Shown: positions 1 through 6,021 of the stretch, piece after piece
Layout of the letters: every line of letters starts with the position of its first letter
Position numbering within the stretch: the stretch's first letter is position 1
DNA from: Pseudomonadota bacterium
GTDB taxonomy: Bacteria > Pseudomonadota > Alphaproteobacteria > Rhizobiales > Devosiaceae
Direction of reading: 5' to 3'
Length of the DNA: 10,499 bases
NCBI GenBank assembly: GCA_023390785.1
Contig: JAEWCE010000217.1
Span: 1-10,499, forward strand
The notes under the pieces: generated by a model
The model's database searches: none
What the model saw: the letters and a program-made list of their open reading frames with translations, nothing else
Told to the model about the DNA's origin: nothing
Made by a program: the position numbers and the translations under genes

Positions 1-311
1 GTGGCCCGACGGAAGCGCTGCGAATCGCCGCGCTGGCGTCTGCCTGGAAACTCCCCATCAACCCGCACACGTCCACGACCGGCATCAACATGGCGGCCAC
101 GATCCATTTTCTTTGCGCCATCGACAACGGCGGCTATTTTGAAGCCGATGTGGCGCGCGAGAACCTGTTCCGTGACGAGCTTTGCAGCCAACCATTTGAT
201 CTCGATGACCAGGGATGCGTCCGGCCGCTCGAGAAGCCCGGTATCGGTGTCGAGGTCGACGAGGAATTTATCCGGGCACATCCTGTCATAGAGGGGCCCT
301 GCTACGTATGA
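1..311 (+). CDS. Mandelate racemase/muconate lactonizing enzyme family protein, 3' end only
   Basis: This is the C-terminal part of an enolase-superfamily enzyme; the 5' part lies before the window. Reading starts with the codon at base 3 and gives about 102 residues before TAG/TGA-type termination at 309-311. The segment opens with a G-P-T-E-A-L-R-I-A-A-L-A stretch and continues with N-P-H-T-S-T-T-G-I-N, which matches the end of the TIM barrel. The His of the PHTS segment sits where this superfamily places a catalytic base near the last barrel strands. The tail (PGIGVEVDEEFIRAHPV) is the usual capping-domain return with a G-[IL]-G-V-E-V-D motif. Members abstract a proton alpha to a carboxylate, often as sugar-acid dehydratases. 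The substrate cannot be told from this fragment. It is convergent with the CBS-domain gene. Confidence 0.88.
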   Translation, partial: GPTEALRIAALASAWKLPINPHTSTTGINMAATIHFLCAIDNGGYFEADVARENLFRDELCSQPFDLDDQGCVRPLEKPGIGVEVDEEFIRAHPVIEGPCYV

Positions 312-391
312 GATGGCTTCGCGCACGGCAGCTTCCGGCGCAAAGCATGCGGGTCACTGACACGGCCCGTTATGGCCTGGCCTGCTCGCGA

Positions 392-724
392 TCAACGATA
401 ACCAACGCACGTTACGTACTCCCGCAACAGCCCCTCCTCATATTCAAGCTCCTTCAGAAGGGTCTCCAGCACGTCGCGGGCGTTGAGTACGCCGATGGGC
501 CGGGACTCGCGGTCCAGAATCGGAATATTCTTCAGATGCCGTTCCTTCATGATCATCCATGCCTCGCGAAGTAGATCGCTAGGGCGGCAATAGACGACGG
601 CCTCAGTCATCACGGCCGATGCTGCCGTCATGCAAGCGGCCCCCTGGCAGCGGCTGATCTGGCGGACAATGTCGGTCTTGGTGATGACCCCGGCGAGCAC
701 GCCCGTGGAGTCACGCACCACCAC
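392..724 (-). CDS. CBS-domain protein, 5' end disrupted (probable pseudogene)
   Basis: The readable frame, opened here at GTG 724, gives 110 residues. It covers the second half of a first CBS motif (VVVRDSTG..AGVITKTDIVRQIS) and a complete second one (VMTEAVVYCRP...LKNIPILDRESRPIGVLNARDVL), followed by a YEEGLLREYV tail. CBS pairs bind adenosyl ligands and act as energy or redox sensors; this one has no partner domain. The family normally carries about 30 more residues at the N-terminus. Those residues can be read upstream in another frame (ATG at 798: TTSNVAELAAA), while this frame meets a TAA just upstream, around 785-787. This suggests a frameshift near 755-770. No ribosome binding site precedes either start. 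The gene is therefore either decayed or carries a sequencing error. CBS identity is firm; functionality is doubtful. Confidence 0.75.
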   Translation of the reverse strand: MVVRDSTGVLAGVITKTDIVRQISRCQGAACMTAASAVMTEAVVYCRPSDLLREAWMIMKERHLKNIPILDRESRPIGVLNARDVLETLLKELEYEEGLLREYVTCVGYR

Positions 725-823
725 AATGTCCTTATCGAGATCTCGCAGTAGTGCGATAAAGCGGCTGCGGCCAGTTCCGCGACGTTACTCGTAGTCATCG
801 CGCAAACCGTGGGTTTTGATCAT

Positions 824-1150
824 GGGTTCGGAGGATGGATTTTGCGAGGAGCACACGCGTCTGGCCGTTCAAGCCGCTCGACCTCGAACGCGAAACTAGG
901 CAGGCAAATTGCCTGACGGCGATGGTCTCGCTCTCAATGATTGCAGAGCCCCGCTTCCTCGTTACATGCGAGCCTCGATCAAGCGCGGGCCTTGATTATT
1001 CATGGCGCTTGCGAACTGCAGCGAGCTAGCAACCGACGTGGACCTATCTAGGCTCGGCGGCATTTTTCCTTCAGATTACCTGCTTGGCTGGCCGCTCCTG
1101 CGGCGCAGACCGCGAGGGGGCACGGGCCGCCCCCAAGCGGGACCTTAGAA
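824..1150. other. Stretch without a supportable gene
   Basis: No frame here shows a recognisable protein. The only open frame of any size (835-1029, plus strand) has no ribosome binding site and an unremarkable composition. The one structure seen is the GC-rich inverted repeat at 1116-1134. The stretch lies between the broken CBS gene and the stop of the secreted-protein gene, so it may hold the remains of the missing CBS 5' end or of another decayed gene. Confidence 0.5.
1116..1134 (-). terminator. Possible stem-loop downstream of the secreted-protein gene
   Basis: A 6-bp perfect stem (GGGGGC/GCCCCC) encloses a 7-base loop, about 17 bases past the stop codon of the minus-strand gene ending at 1151. 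No U-tract follows on that strand, so it is a weak candidate for an intrinsic terminator. It may only stabilise the 3' end. Confidence 0.3.
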
Positions 1151-1813
1151 TCAATCAGGCCGCGCGATGATCTGGTGATGGGCGTCCACCCCGATGCGCC
1201 CGCGTTCCATTCCGTGCGGCTGGCCGCCGCTGTTGTAGATGACCAGCACGGCGTTGTCGTGGGTTGGCATGCTCGGCAACGTCACGGTGATGCTGGCGGT
1301 GCCGTCGGCCTTCGCTGTGAAACTGTTCGTCTTCCCGGTGCCGTCCATGGGCGTGAACGTGACCGGCTTCGTGTCGAAATGGTTCTCGAAGAGACTGTAG
1401 CTCGCGTTTGGCTGCAGGTTCTTGAACGTCGCATCGAGCGTCACCTTGCCATCCTTCTCCGCCATCATGACGGTGCCGGTGGCGGAGAGCCACGACTGAA
1501 GATCGAAGCCAAGCGGCTTGTGCTCGGCGTTGAACAGCTTGGACGTCCTGGGGTCTTGGTCGACGAACGGCGGCCGCACGCCGGCGACGTGCTTGATGCC
1601 CTGCGGACCGGCCGCCTCGGGTGCGGAGGCATCCTCGACGAAGACCTGGGGATCGAGGGTTTTCGGCTGTTTGGTTTCGGCCGAGAAGAAGGCGGCGTGC
1701 GTAACGAACTCCAGCTTCACGGGCGAGGCTGCTAAGCCGCTTCCGACGGAAGCGATGAGCAGTCCGGCAATTGCGGCCGATAGGATCAGACGTCGTTCGT
1801 GCGTTTTCTTCAT
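1151..1813 (-). CDS. Secreted beta-rich protein of unknown function
   Basis: The product has 220 residues. It begins with a clear Sec signal peptide: KK/RR n-region, hydrophobic core at residues 9-27 and likely cleavage near GLA-A at 27-29. The mature protein has no cysteine and alternates short beta-like segments, including GTVMMAEKDGKVTLDATF (113-130) and a segment ending in LVIYNSGGQPHG (190-201). This resembles an Ig-like or Cu/Zn-SOD/CHRD-like sandwich, though I cannot assign a family. Nine histidines are spread over the chain, including NHFD, PTHDN, QPHGM and DAHH, which may hint at metal binding. ATG 1813 was chosen because the signal peptide starts there; an AAAGG sits about 12 bases upstream. 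The open frame upstream of it is a shadow of the neighbouring gene. It has its own SigF-like promoter at 1909-1935. Confidence 0.8.
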   Translation of the reverse strand: MKKTHERRLILSAAIAGLLIASVGSGLAASPVKLEFVTHAAFFSAETKQPKTLDPQVFVEDASAPEAAGPQGIKHVAGVRPPFVDQDPRTSKLFNAEHKPLGFDLQSWLSATGTVMMAEKDGKVTLDATFKNLQPNASYSLFENHFDTKPVTFTPMDGTGKTNSFTAKADGTASITVTLPSMPTHDNAVLVIYNSGGQPHGMERGRIGVDAHHQIIARPD

Positions 1814-1908
1814 GTGGGATCGTTGCCTTTCGAGGTGACCGAGCAAGCGGCGCCGCACCGGCCCGGCGCCTATAACGGTACCAGGCGGTCGCGAGCGTCC
1901 GCCCCTCA

Positions 1909-1935
1909 GTTCGCCGCGTCCTATCTCGAGGTTAC
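1909..1935 (-). promoter_or_regulatory. SigF-like ECF promoter for the secreted-protein gene
   Basis: On the minus strand, GTAACC (1935-1930) is followed after 16 bases by CGAAC (1913-1909). It is one of five such sites in the window, all placed upstream of minus- or plus-strand genes in the right orientation. Transcription would start near 1902, leaving a leader of about 90 bases before ATG 1813. Confidence 0.65.
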
Positions 1936-1971
1936 CTGCGGGGGGCGCTTTTTGCGGCCTATCAGACGAGC

Positions 1972-2187
1972 CTATCTGCAACGGCCGCCGCTTTCCTGAA
2001 CAGGAGGGCATGGAACCGTTCCATAGGAGCAGAACACGCAGCAGTCGCCATCCTTCGGTTTCAATCGGGCGCCGCAGTGCTTGCAGTCGTAGAAGAACTG
2101 ACACGCGTCTGACGGCATGCGCTCGGTCGACTCGTTGCCGCAATTTGGGCAGCGGATGACGGATTCCAGTATCACGTCGACATCCAT
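1972..2187 (-). CDS. GDCCVxC-domain protein (zinc-ribbon-like, selenoprotein family relative)
   Basis: This 71-residue cytoplasmic protein has ten cysteines. CPNC (13-16) and CKHC (35-38) form a zinc-ribbon-like four-Cys set. The signature G-D-C-C-V-F-C (47-53) and a C-P-P (60-62) follow. This is the hallmark of the GDCCVxC family, in which some members carry selenocysteine at one of the signature positions; here all are Cys codons. The function is unknown; a redox or metal-delivery role is inferred from the vicinal cysteines. ATG 2187 is preferred over ATG 2214: GGAGAG stands at proper distance before 2187, while the purine run before 2214 touches the start codon. It lies 69 bases after nrtS on the same strand and may be co-transcribed with it. 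Confidence 0.85.
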   Translation of the reverse strand: MDVDVILESVIRCPNCGNESTERMPSDACQFFYDCKHCGARLKPKDGDCCVFCSYGTVPCPPVQESGGRCR

Positions 2188-2256
2188 ATCCGATCTCTCC
2201 AGTTTCGGGCGCATTCCTTCGAGTTGCCGCGCAGGGCCGACGGAATGGAAGCAGAT

Positions 2257-2514
2257 TCACTTATGGTGATGGTGCGTCGATTGAGCCAATTGTGCCAGCC
2301 GCCGAATTTGAACCGAAACGGCGCCATAGGCGCTAACAGCATATGGCACGCAGTAAGTCAGGATAATCTTGAACCAGTTAACGGACACTCCGCCGAATAG
2401 CGCGTCGCCCTGGTTGATGAGGTTCAACACCGTCCCAACAACCACGGCTGCAAAGAACGACCGGCGGGGTACACCGTCCGAGAGCGCATACTGGCAGCCG
2501 AGCCTCAATGTCAC
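2257..2514 (-). CDS. nrtS: Small nitrate/nitrite transporter NrtS
   Basis: This 85-residue membrane protein has two predicted transmembrane helices (about 20-38 and 48-68). Its signatures are VVVGTVLNLINQGD (24-37) and NWFKIILTYCVPYAVSAYG (46-64), which match the NrtS family of small nitrate/nitrite transporters described first in cyanobacteria and found in many bacteria. The start is GTG 2514, with AGGAG seven bases upstream. The C-terminus carries a natural run of four histidines (81-84) before the final Lys. The gene begins 24 bases after the ancestral stop (2539) of the dehalogenase gene, so the two probably share a transcript. The family call is firm; transport in this host is inferred. 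Confidence 0.85.
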   Translation of the reverse strand: MTLRLGCQYALSDGVPRRSFFAAVVVGTVLNLINQGDALFGGVSVNWFKIILTYCVPYAVSAYGAVSVQIRRLAQLAQSTHHHHK

Positions 2515-2583
2515 TGTCCATCTCCTGAACCGCGCTTGTCAAATCGCTCCAACGATCGCTGGCAGTTCCGCCAGCGTTGCGAT

Positions 2584-3225
2584 TTAGCAGTCGGGTTGGC
2601 CGGGGAGGCGCTCCTCGCGGTGCCGATAGCGGTTACACCAGACGACTTTTATGCCAAAGGACGACGCGGCATAAGCGTCCCAAGCGTTTGAGGATTGGAA
2701 GGAAATCTGCGAGGCTTGAATGCCCAGCCGGTCGACCGCGAGCTGATAGACGCGCGGGTTCGGCTTGTACACTCCGACCTCTTCGACGGACAGGATGCAA
2801 TCGAGAAGGTCGCCGAGACCAGTATGCTTCACAGCGGAAGCGAGCATGACCGGAGATCCGTTCGAGAGAATCGCTGTTCGTATACCGCCCGCCTTCAGTC
2901 GACGAAGGACGTCGGGTACTTCGGGGAACGCGTCGAGAGTGAGATAAAGCTTCATCAGCCTATCGCGTAGCTCCGGTCGATCGAGCTTCAGAGTGTCAAG
3001 GGCAAAGTCGAGGGCATCTCCAGTGACCTGCCAAAAATCGGCGTGCTTCCCCTGTATTGCGCGCAGCCATGTGTACTGAAGCTGCTTGTCGCGCCAGAGA
3101 GTGGTCAGCTTGTCGAGATCGTCGCCCAGCAGATCGCGACAACCGTGCGTCGCGGAAGCGGAATCAAACAAGGTGCCGTAGGCGTCGAAGACGCACGCCT
3201 GTACTTCGCCCAATTTCGCCGTCAT
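2584..3225 (-). CDS. Haloacid dehalogenase, type II, with early in-frame stop
   Basis: This 213-residue HAD-superfamily enzyme resembles (S)-2-haloacid dehalogenases, which hydrolyse 2-halo-carboxylates to 2-hydroxy acids through an aspartyl ester. The catalytic set is intact: Asp14 nucleophile in FDAYGTLFD, Thr18, Arg45 in LWRDKQ, Ser121-Asn122 in SNGS, Lys154 and Tyr160 in YKPNPRVY, and Ser179-Asn180-Asp183 in SSNAWDA. The start at ATG 3225 has a strong GGGAGGG seven bases before it. The frame ends at PDC-TAA, but reading past the TAA (2584-2586) in the same frame gives IATLAELPAIVGAI and then TGA at 2541-2539. That is the typical family C-terminus, so the stop looks like a recent nonsense mutation (for example GAA to TAA). 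The loss is about 15 residues beyond the active site and may be tolerated. Substrate is unproven; many genomic members act on other substrates. Confidence 0.87.
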   Translation of the reverse strand: MTAKLGEVQACVFDAYGTLFDSASATHGCRDLLGDDLDKLTTLWRDKQLQYTWLRAIQGKHADFWQVTGDALDFALDTLKLDRPELRDRLMKLYLTLDAFPEVPDVLRRLKAGGIRTAILSNGSPVMLASAVKHTGLGDLLDCILSVEEVGVYKPNPRVYQLAVDRLGIQASQISFQSSNAWDAYAASSFGIKVVWCNRYRHREERLPGQPDC

Positions 3226-3336
3226 GGTGCACCCTCCCTTCGGAAGAGCCGATGCGCTCCAAAAGCCCGGCCCTTCTCGATTGTTGTTCGCGTGCTTCAA
3301 GAAAGTCGCTTCTTGCAGCGACGCGTCATGACTGAG

Positions 3337-3357
3337 TTCAGGGACGCATTCCCTGAA
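3337..3357. repeat. Inverted repeat at the 3' end of the DUF6789-type gene
   Basis: A perfect 8-bp stem (TTCAGGGA/TCCCTGAA) with a 5-base loop includes the last codons and the stop of the minus-strand gene ending at 3338. No U-run follows, so it may be a 3' stabilising stem or a Rho-independent-like pause rather than a classic terminator. Confidence 0.35.
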
Positions 3358-3796
3358 ACTCATGCGCCGGGTCCGGTCGCTCGAACGCGTAGACAGCGCC
3401 GAGCACGAAGCCGAACACGACGTGCAGCATCAGCGTCATGACCGGTGCCGTCATCCCGAGATGGGATCCGAAGAAACCGGCGCCAGCCATCGGCATCATA
3501 ACGATCATCATGATGAGCCAAGCTGCGGCGGCGAACAAGATGCCCTTCAACCAGTGGCTCTCTCCCGGAATCGTGGGGTCGAGCCACGCGAACAGTGTGC
3601 CCCACAACGCGGTTCCGATCATGAAGTGCATCACCCAGCCGATGGCCGGCGGCGCGCCGAGCATGTCAGCGATCATCTTGATCGGGTTGAGCTCGGGCAT
3701 CACGCCCATCATCGCCTTCATGAGCATGAGGGCGGAAAGAACGACGGTAGCGACGAAGGCCGCCACCATTCCCTTGATCCAATTGCTCGAAGTCAT
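3338..3796 (-). CDS. DUF6789-type Met-rich membrane protein
   Basis: This 152-residue inner-membrane protein has four predicted helices (about 7-30, 50-71, 83-104 and 114-137). The segments NWIKGMVAAFVATVVLSALM, MPELNPIKM and HFMIGTALWG recall the family I know as DUF6789, which has no known function. Methionine makes up 20 of 152 residues and clusters as MMIVMMPM at 96-103, beside small residues and His112. That could fit copper or other soft-metal contact, but this is inference only. The start at ATG 3796 has an excellent AAAGGAGG upstream. The reading frame upstream of that point is non-coding. Its promoter (3842-3868) is of the same ECF type as that of the bufferin operon. Confidence 0.8.
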   Translation of the reverse strand: MTSSNWIKGMVAAFVATVVLSALMLMKAMMGVMPELNPIKMIADMLGAPPAIGWVMHFMIGTALWGTLFAWLDPTIPGESHWLKGILFAAAAWLIMMIVMMPMAGAGFFGSHLGMTAPVMTLMLHVVFGFVLGAVYAFERPDPAHEFQGMRP

Positions 3797-3841
3797 CGCA
3801 TCTCCTCCTTTGGTCTCGTCACGATGGACCGTCCCTGATCC

Positions 3842-3868
3842 GTTCGACGGAGGATGCAGGAAGGTTAC
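3842..3868 (-). promoter_or_regulatory. SigF-like ECF promoter for the DUF6789-type gene
   Basis: On the minus strand, GTAACC (3868-3863) is followed after 16 bases by CGAAC (3846-3842). The start of transcription would be near 3836, about 40 bases before ATG 3796. It stands back to back with the plus-strand site at 3892-3917. Confidence 0.65.
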
Positions 3869-3891
3869 GACGTATTCCCGCAGCACGGCGG

Positions 3892-3917
3892 GTAACTTCT
3901 CCGGAGATGCGGCGAAC
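3892..3917 (+). promoter_or_regulatory. SigF-like ECF promoter for the 3950 gene and the TlpA-like gene
   Basis: GTAACT (3892-3897), then 15 bases, then CGAAC (3913-3917). A transcript would start near 3924 and give a short leader of about 26 bases to ATG 3950. One base of the -35 box differs from the other four sites. Confidence 0.65.
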
Positions 3918-3949
3918 CGATCCACAGCTGCTGCACGGGAGATCGAAGC

Positions 3950-4279
3950 ATGTCGCGGCACGTCCGGATCACGCATCGAGCGAGTGGCGAGGTGATCGCG
4001 GAGGGGCCGATCGGCCTCTTCGGAATCACGCCTTTTGAAGGCAACTACTACATCGCGCGAAAGTACCTGAAGACCTCGCGGCTGAAGCCGAATTTGATTC
4101 CGGGGCTCTGCATCTACAAATTTTTGTACGTGTGGCTCGACCTGCGGCTTCCAGACGGAACGCGCGAACCGTCGATCGGCTGGTTGTACTGGCTGCCAAA
4201 TCCGCTGTTCTTTTTCATCGCGTTCCGGCCGGCTGTTCCTCAATCGTCGCCCGCTTTGTCGGTGCAGGAGACACTTTGA
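3950..4279 (+). CDS. Conserved small protein of unknown function
   Basis: The 109-residue product is not a member of a family I can name. It shows motifs that look conserved: VRITHRASGEVIAEG at the start, FEGNYYIARKYLK (29-41), PGLCIYKFLYVWLDLR (51-66), and a W-L-Y-W-L-P-N-P stretch ahead of the hydrophobic FFFIAFR (80-93). It has no signal peptide and one lone cysteine (54). The start at ATG 3950 has GGGAGA about eight bases upstream and lies just behind a SigF-like promoter. Its TGA overlaps the TTG start of the TlpA-like gene by four bases, so the two are translationally coupled, which ties its role to periplasmic thiol chemistry by association only. Confidence 0.7.
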   Translation: MSRHVRITHRASGEVIAEGPIGLFGITPFEGNYYIARKYLKTSRLKPNLIPGLCIYKFLYVWLDLRLPDGTREPSIGWLYWLPNPLFFFIAFRPAVPQSSPALSVQETL

Positions 4280-4908
4280 AGGGGCAGACCGTCGGCACAG
4301 GCCGGGGCGTGGCCGGGATGCCGTCGCGCCGCGACGTCCTACTGCGCGCGTTGGCCGGCATGTCCGCCGGCCTCGCGTCGGGCGAAGCGGCCGCGGTCGA
4401 AAACGGCGTTCCCAGGTTCGAGTCCGGACGGTACCAGTTCACCATCCTCTGGCCGGCTCAGGAATTACCGTCGCTACGGCTGTTCCGCCTGGAAGGCGGT
4501 ACGACGGATCTTTCGGCGCTGCGCGGCAAGCCGATCCTTCTGAACTTCTGGGCATCGTGGTGCGCCGCCTGCCGCATGGAGTTGCCCGCGCTCGACAGGC
4601 TGTATCGGGACGTCTGGCGCGGCAGAGTGCATGTTGCCGCCGTTTCGGAGGATCGCGGGCCGCGCGAGACCGTCGCGCGCTTCGTGAAGTCGCTCGATCT
4701 GAAGGTGCTGCCGATCTTTCTCGATCCCAACGGATATGTGGCGCACTCGGATGCCGATAACGCCAAGAAGGCGCCGTTCGCGCTTTACGGTATGCCGATC
4801 ACCTACGTGGTCTCGAGCTCGGGCGCGATCGTCGGCTACATGCCGGGCGACGCCGATTGGTCATCCGCGGCGGCGGACGACCTCATCACCTATCTGAGCA
4901 GAACGTAG
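4276..4908 (+). CDS. TlpA/ResA-like thioredoxin with Tat-type signal
   Basis: This 210-residue exported thiol-disulfide protein has a thioredoxin fold with active site W95-C96-A-A-C99 (in FWASWCAACRMELP) and the cis-proline in GMPITYVV (Pro174). The N-terminus carries SRRDVLLRALAG, a twin-arginine motif, then a hydrophobic stretch and an AAA cleavage region near 38-40. TTG 4276 is chosen because AGGAG lies five bases upstream and the start overlaps the previous stop (TTGA). ATG 4318 would give a shorter, more usual Tat n-region and remains possible. Proteins of this type reduce periplasmic disulfides, for example in cytochrome c or copper-site maturation. The stop is 13 bases from the stop of the convergent peroxiredoxin-like gene. 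Confidence 0.85.
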   Translation: MKGQTVGTGRGVAGMPSRRDVLLRALAGMSAGLASGEAAAVENGVPRFESGRYQFTILWPAQELPSLRLFRLEGGTTDLSALRGKPILLNFWASWCAACRMELPALDRLYRDVWRGRVHVAAVSEDRGPRETVARFVKSLDLKVLPIFLDPNGYVAHSDADNAKKAPFALYGMPITYVVSSSGAIVGYMPGDADWSSAAADDLITYLSRT

Positions 4909-4921
4909 GGCTGGCGATTCG

Positions 4922-5482
4922 TTACGCTGACTTCCTGAGATCCGTCACTTCGCCGCGAGCAGGATAATTGTTCTTCACGACGAAATCGAGCGCCGTCAGG
5001 ATATCCGAGAAATGCGGTCGTGCGAACGGCATCGTCTGTACGCTGCCGAAGTAGAGGGTGCCGTCCGGTCTCACCAGGTAGATGGCAGGCTCCGAAAAGA
5101 GCGCCGGTTCATCGACGCCGGCCGACGTCTTTCCGTGTCCAGACGACACGTACAGTCCCCAGCGCCGGGCTGCGGCGAGCGAGAGGCCACAGCCGACGCG
5201 CAGCCGCGACAGCCCCCATGCTTCCCGTGTCTGTTCTGCACGTTCCCTGGAGTCGGTCGATACGGCCACGACGGCGACCCCGCGCTTATCGAAATCGTCG
5301 AGCTTGGATTCGAGATCCTTTAACTGGCTCTTGCAAATCGGACAATGGAGGCCGCGATAGAAGATGACGAGCGTGAAGTTGGTCGGCTTCTCCAACGCGA
5401 GATCGAATGAGCCGCTATCCGCGAGTTCGACGCGGAGCGGCGGGACGGTTTGGTTCGGAAAGAGAGGGACGAGATCCGTCAT
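4922..5482 (-). CDS. Peroxiredoxin-like (AhpC/TSA-type) protein
   Basis: This 186-residue cytoplasmic protein has a thioredoxin fold of the AhpC/TSA class. The core FYRGLHCPICKSQL (41-54) places a C47-P-I-C50 pair where peroxiredoxins carry the peroxidatic Cys; the pair makes it closer to the Prx-like/redoxin branch than to 2-Cys AhpC. VVAVSTDS (72-79) and YLVRPDGTLYFGSVQ are further fold marks. It probably reduces peroxides or acts as a thiol reductase. ATG 5482 has AAGGA at about nine bases. It is transcribed away from the thioredoxin-CcdA operon. I found no SigF-like site in its own direction in the 157-base gap, so it may be controlled separately. Confidence 0.85.
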   Translation of the reverse strand: MTDLVPLFPNQTVPPLRVELADSGSFDLALEKPTNFTLVIFYRGLHCPICKSQLKDLESKLDDFDKRGVAVVAVSTDSRERAEQTREAWGLSRLRVGCGLSLAAARRWGLYVSSGHGKTSAGVDEPALFSEPAIYLVRPDGTLYFGSVQTMPFARPHFSDILTALDFVVKNNYPARGEVTDLRKSA

Positions 5483-5571
5483 CGTGCAGGTCCTTTTTCT
5501 GCGGAAGCCCTGCGGTCATGTGTAGAGCGCGCCGCGCCCGCAGGCACGTCCGATATTTTTCCGAGCCCCAC

Positions 5572-5597
5572 GTAACCTTTCTCCGGGGTGGGCGAAC
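5572..5597 (+). promoter_or_regulatory. SigF-like ECF promoter for the thioredoxin-CcdA-NPC peptide operon
   Basis: GTAACC (5572-5577), then 15 bases, then CGAAC (5593-5597). The spacing equals that of the bufA1 site, and both share TTTC directly after the -35 box. The transcript would begin near 5604, about 36 bases before ATG 5640. Confidence 0.7.
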
Positions 5598-5639
5598 CGT
5601 GGCCTCGAGACGTCTCAGCATCCACGGAGAACCACCATC

Positions 5640-6020
5640 ATGTCCTCGAGCTTCCTGCGTACGGCCATCGCTATCGCCGCGGTCGTCGCGCTGCCCTCGC
5701 TCGCGAACGCCGGACAGCCTTTCGACGCCAAGGCCTTCCAGACCGCGCAGGCCGCTGGCAAATCGATCCTTGTGGATGTCACCGCGTCCTGGTGTCCCAC
5801 CTGCAAGCAGCAGAAGCCGATCGTGCAGGAGATCGAGAAGGAGCATCCGGATCTGGTCGTCTACGACGTCGATTTCGATAGCGCCAAGGACGTCCTGAAG
5901 CAGTTTCGCGTCCAGTACCAGAGCACGCTGATCGTATTCAAGGGATCGAAGGAAGTCGCGCGCTCCACAGGCGAGACCGATCCGGCGCCGCTGCGCGCCC
6001 TGGTGGCGAAGGCATTCTGA
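5640..6020 (+). CDS. Periplasmic thioredoxin without the cis-proline
   Basis: This 126-residue protein has a Sec signal peptide (1-24, cleavage after LANA) and a compact thioredoxin domain with active site W51-C52-P-T-C55 in ASWCPTCKQQKP. The usual cis-proline before the T-L-I-V-F strand is Ser95 (VQYQSTLIVFKG), which is unusual because that proline shapes substrate binding and suppresses metal binding at the CxxC. ATG 5640 has GGAGA about ten bases before it. The GTG of the CcdA-type gene follows one base after the stop, so the pair form an operon in which the membrane carrier probably re-reduces this thioredoxin. A SigF-like promoter precedes it. The family is certain; partner assignment is inference from adjacency. 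Confidence 0.88.
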   Translation: MSSSFLRTAIAIAAVVALPSLANAGQPFDAKAFQTAQAAGKSILVDVTASWCPTCKQQKPIVQEIEKEHPDLVVYDVDFDSAKDVLKQFRVQYQSTLIVFKGSKEVARSTGETDPAPLRALVAKAF

Positions 6021-6021
6021 G

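Noticed and set aside
816..831. FixK/FNR-like box (TTGATC-N4-GTTCGG) upstream of the CBS gene
   Set aside because: Only the left half fits; the right half matches three of six bases. It lies about 20 bases from ATG 798, too close for a normal class II site.
835..1029. 64-codon plus-strand open frame
   Set aside because: No ribosome binding site, no family resemblance, and it lies in a stretch with no other coding signal.
1814..2260. N-terminal extension of the secreted-protein frame to a 369-residue protein
   Set aside because: The extension is Arg/Pro-rich shadow of the GDCCVxC gene in another frame and would bury the signal peptide in the middle.
2260..2271. His-tag-like end of NrtS (HHHHK) as a vector remnant
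   Set aside because: It is in frame with a native stop and surrounded by normal genomic sequence with no vector features.
2584..2586. Recoding (selenocysteine) explanation for the dehalogenase stop
   Set aside because: The codon is TAA, not TGA, and the position is not a catalytic Cys site, so a nonsense mutation is simpler.
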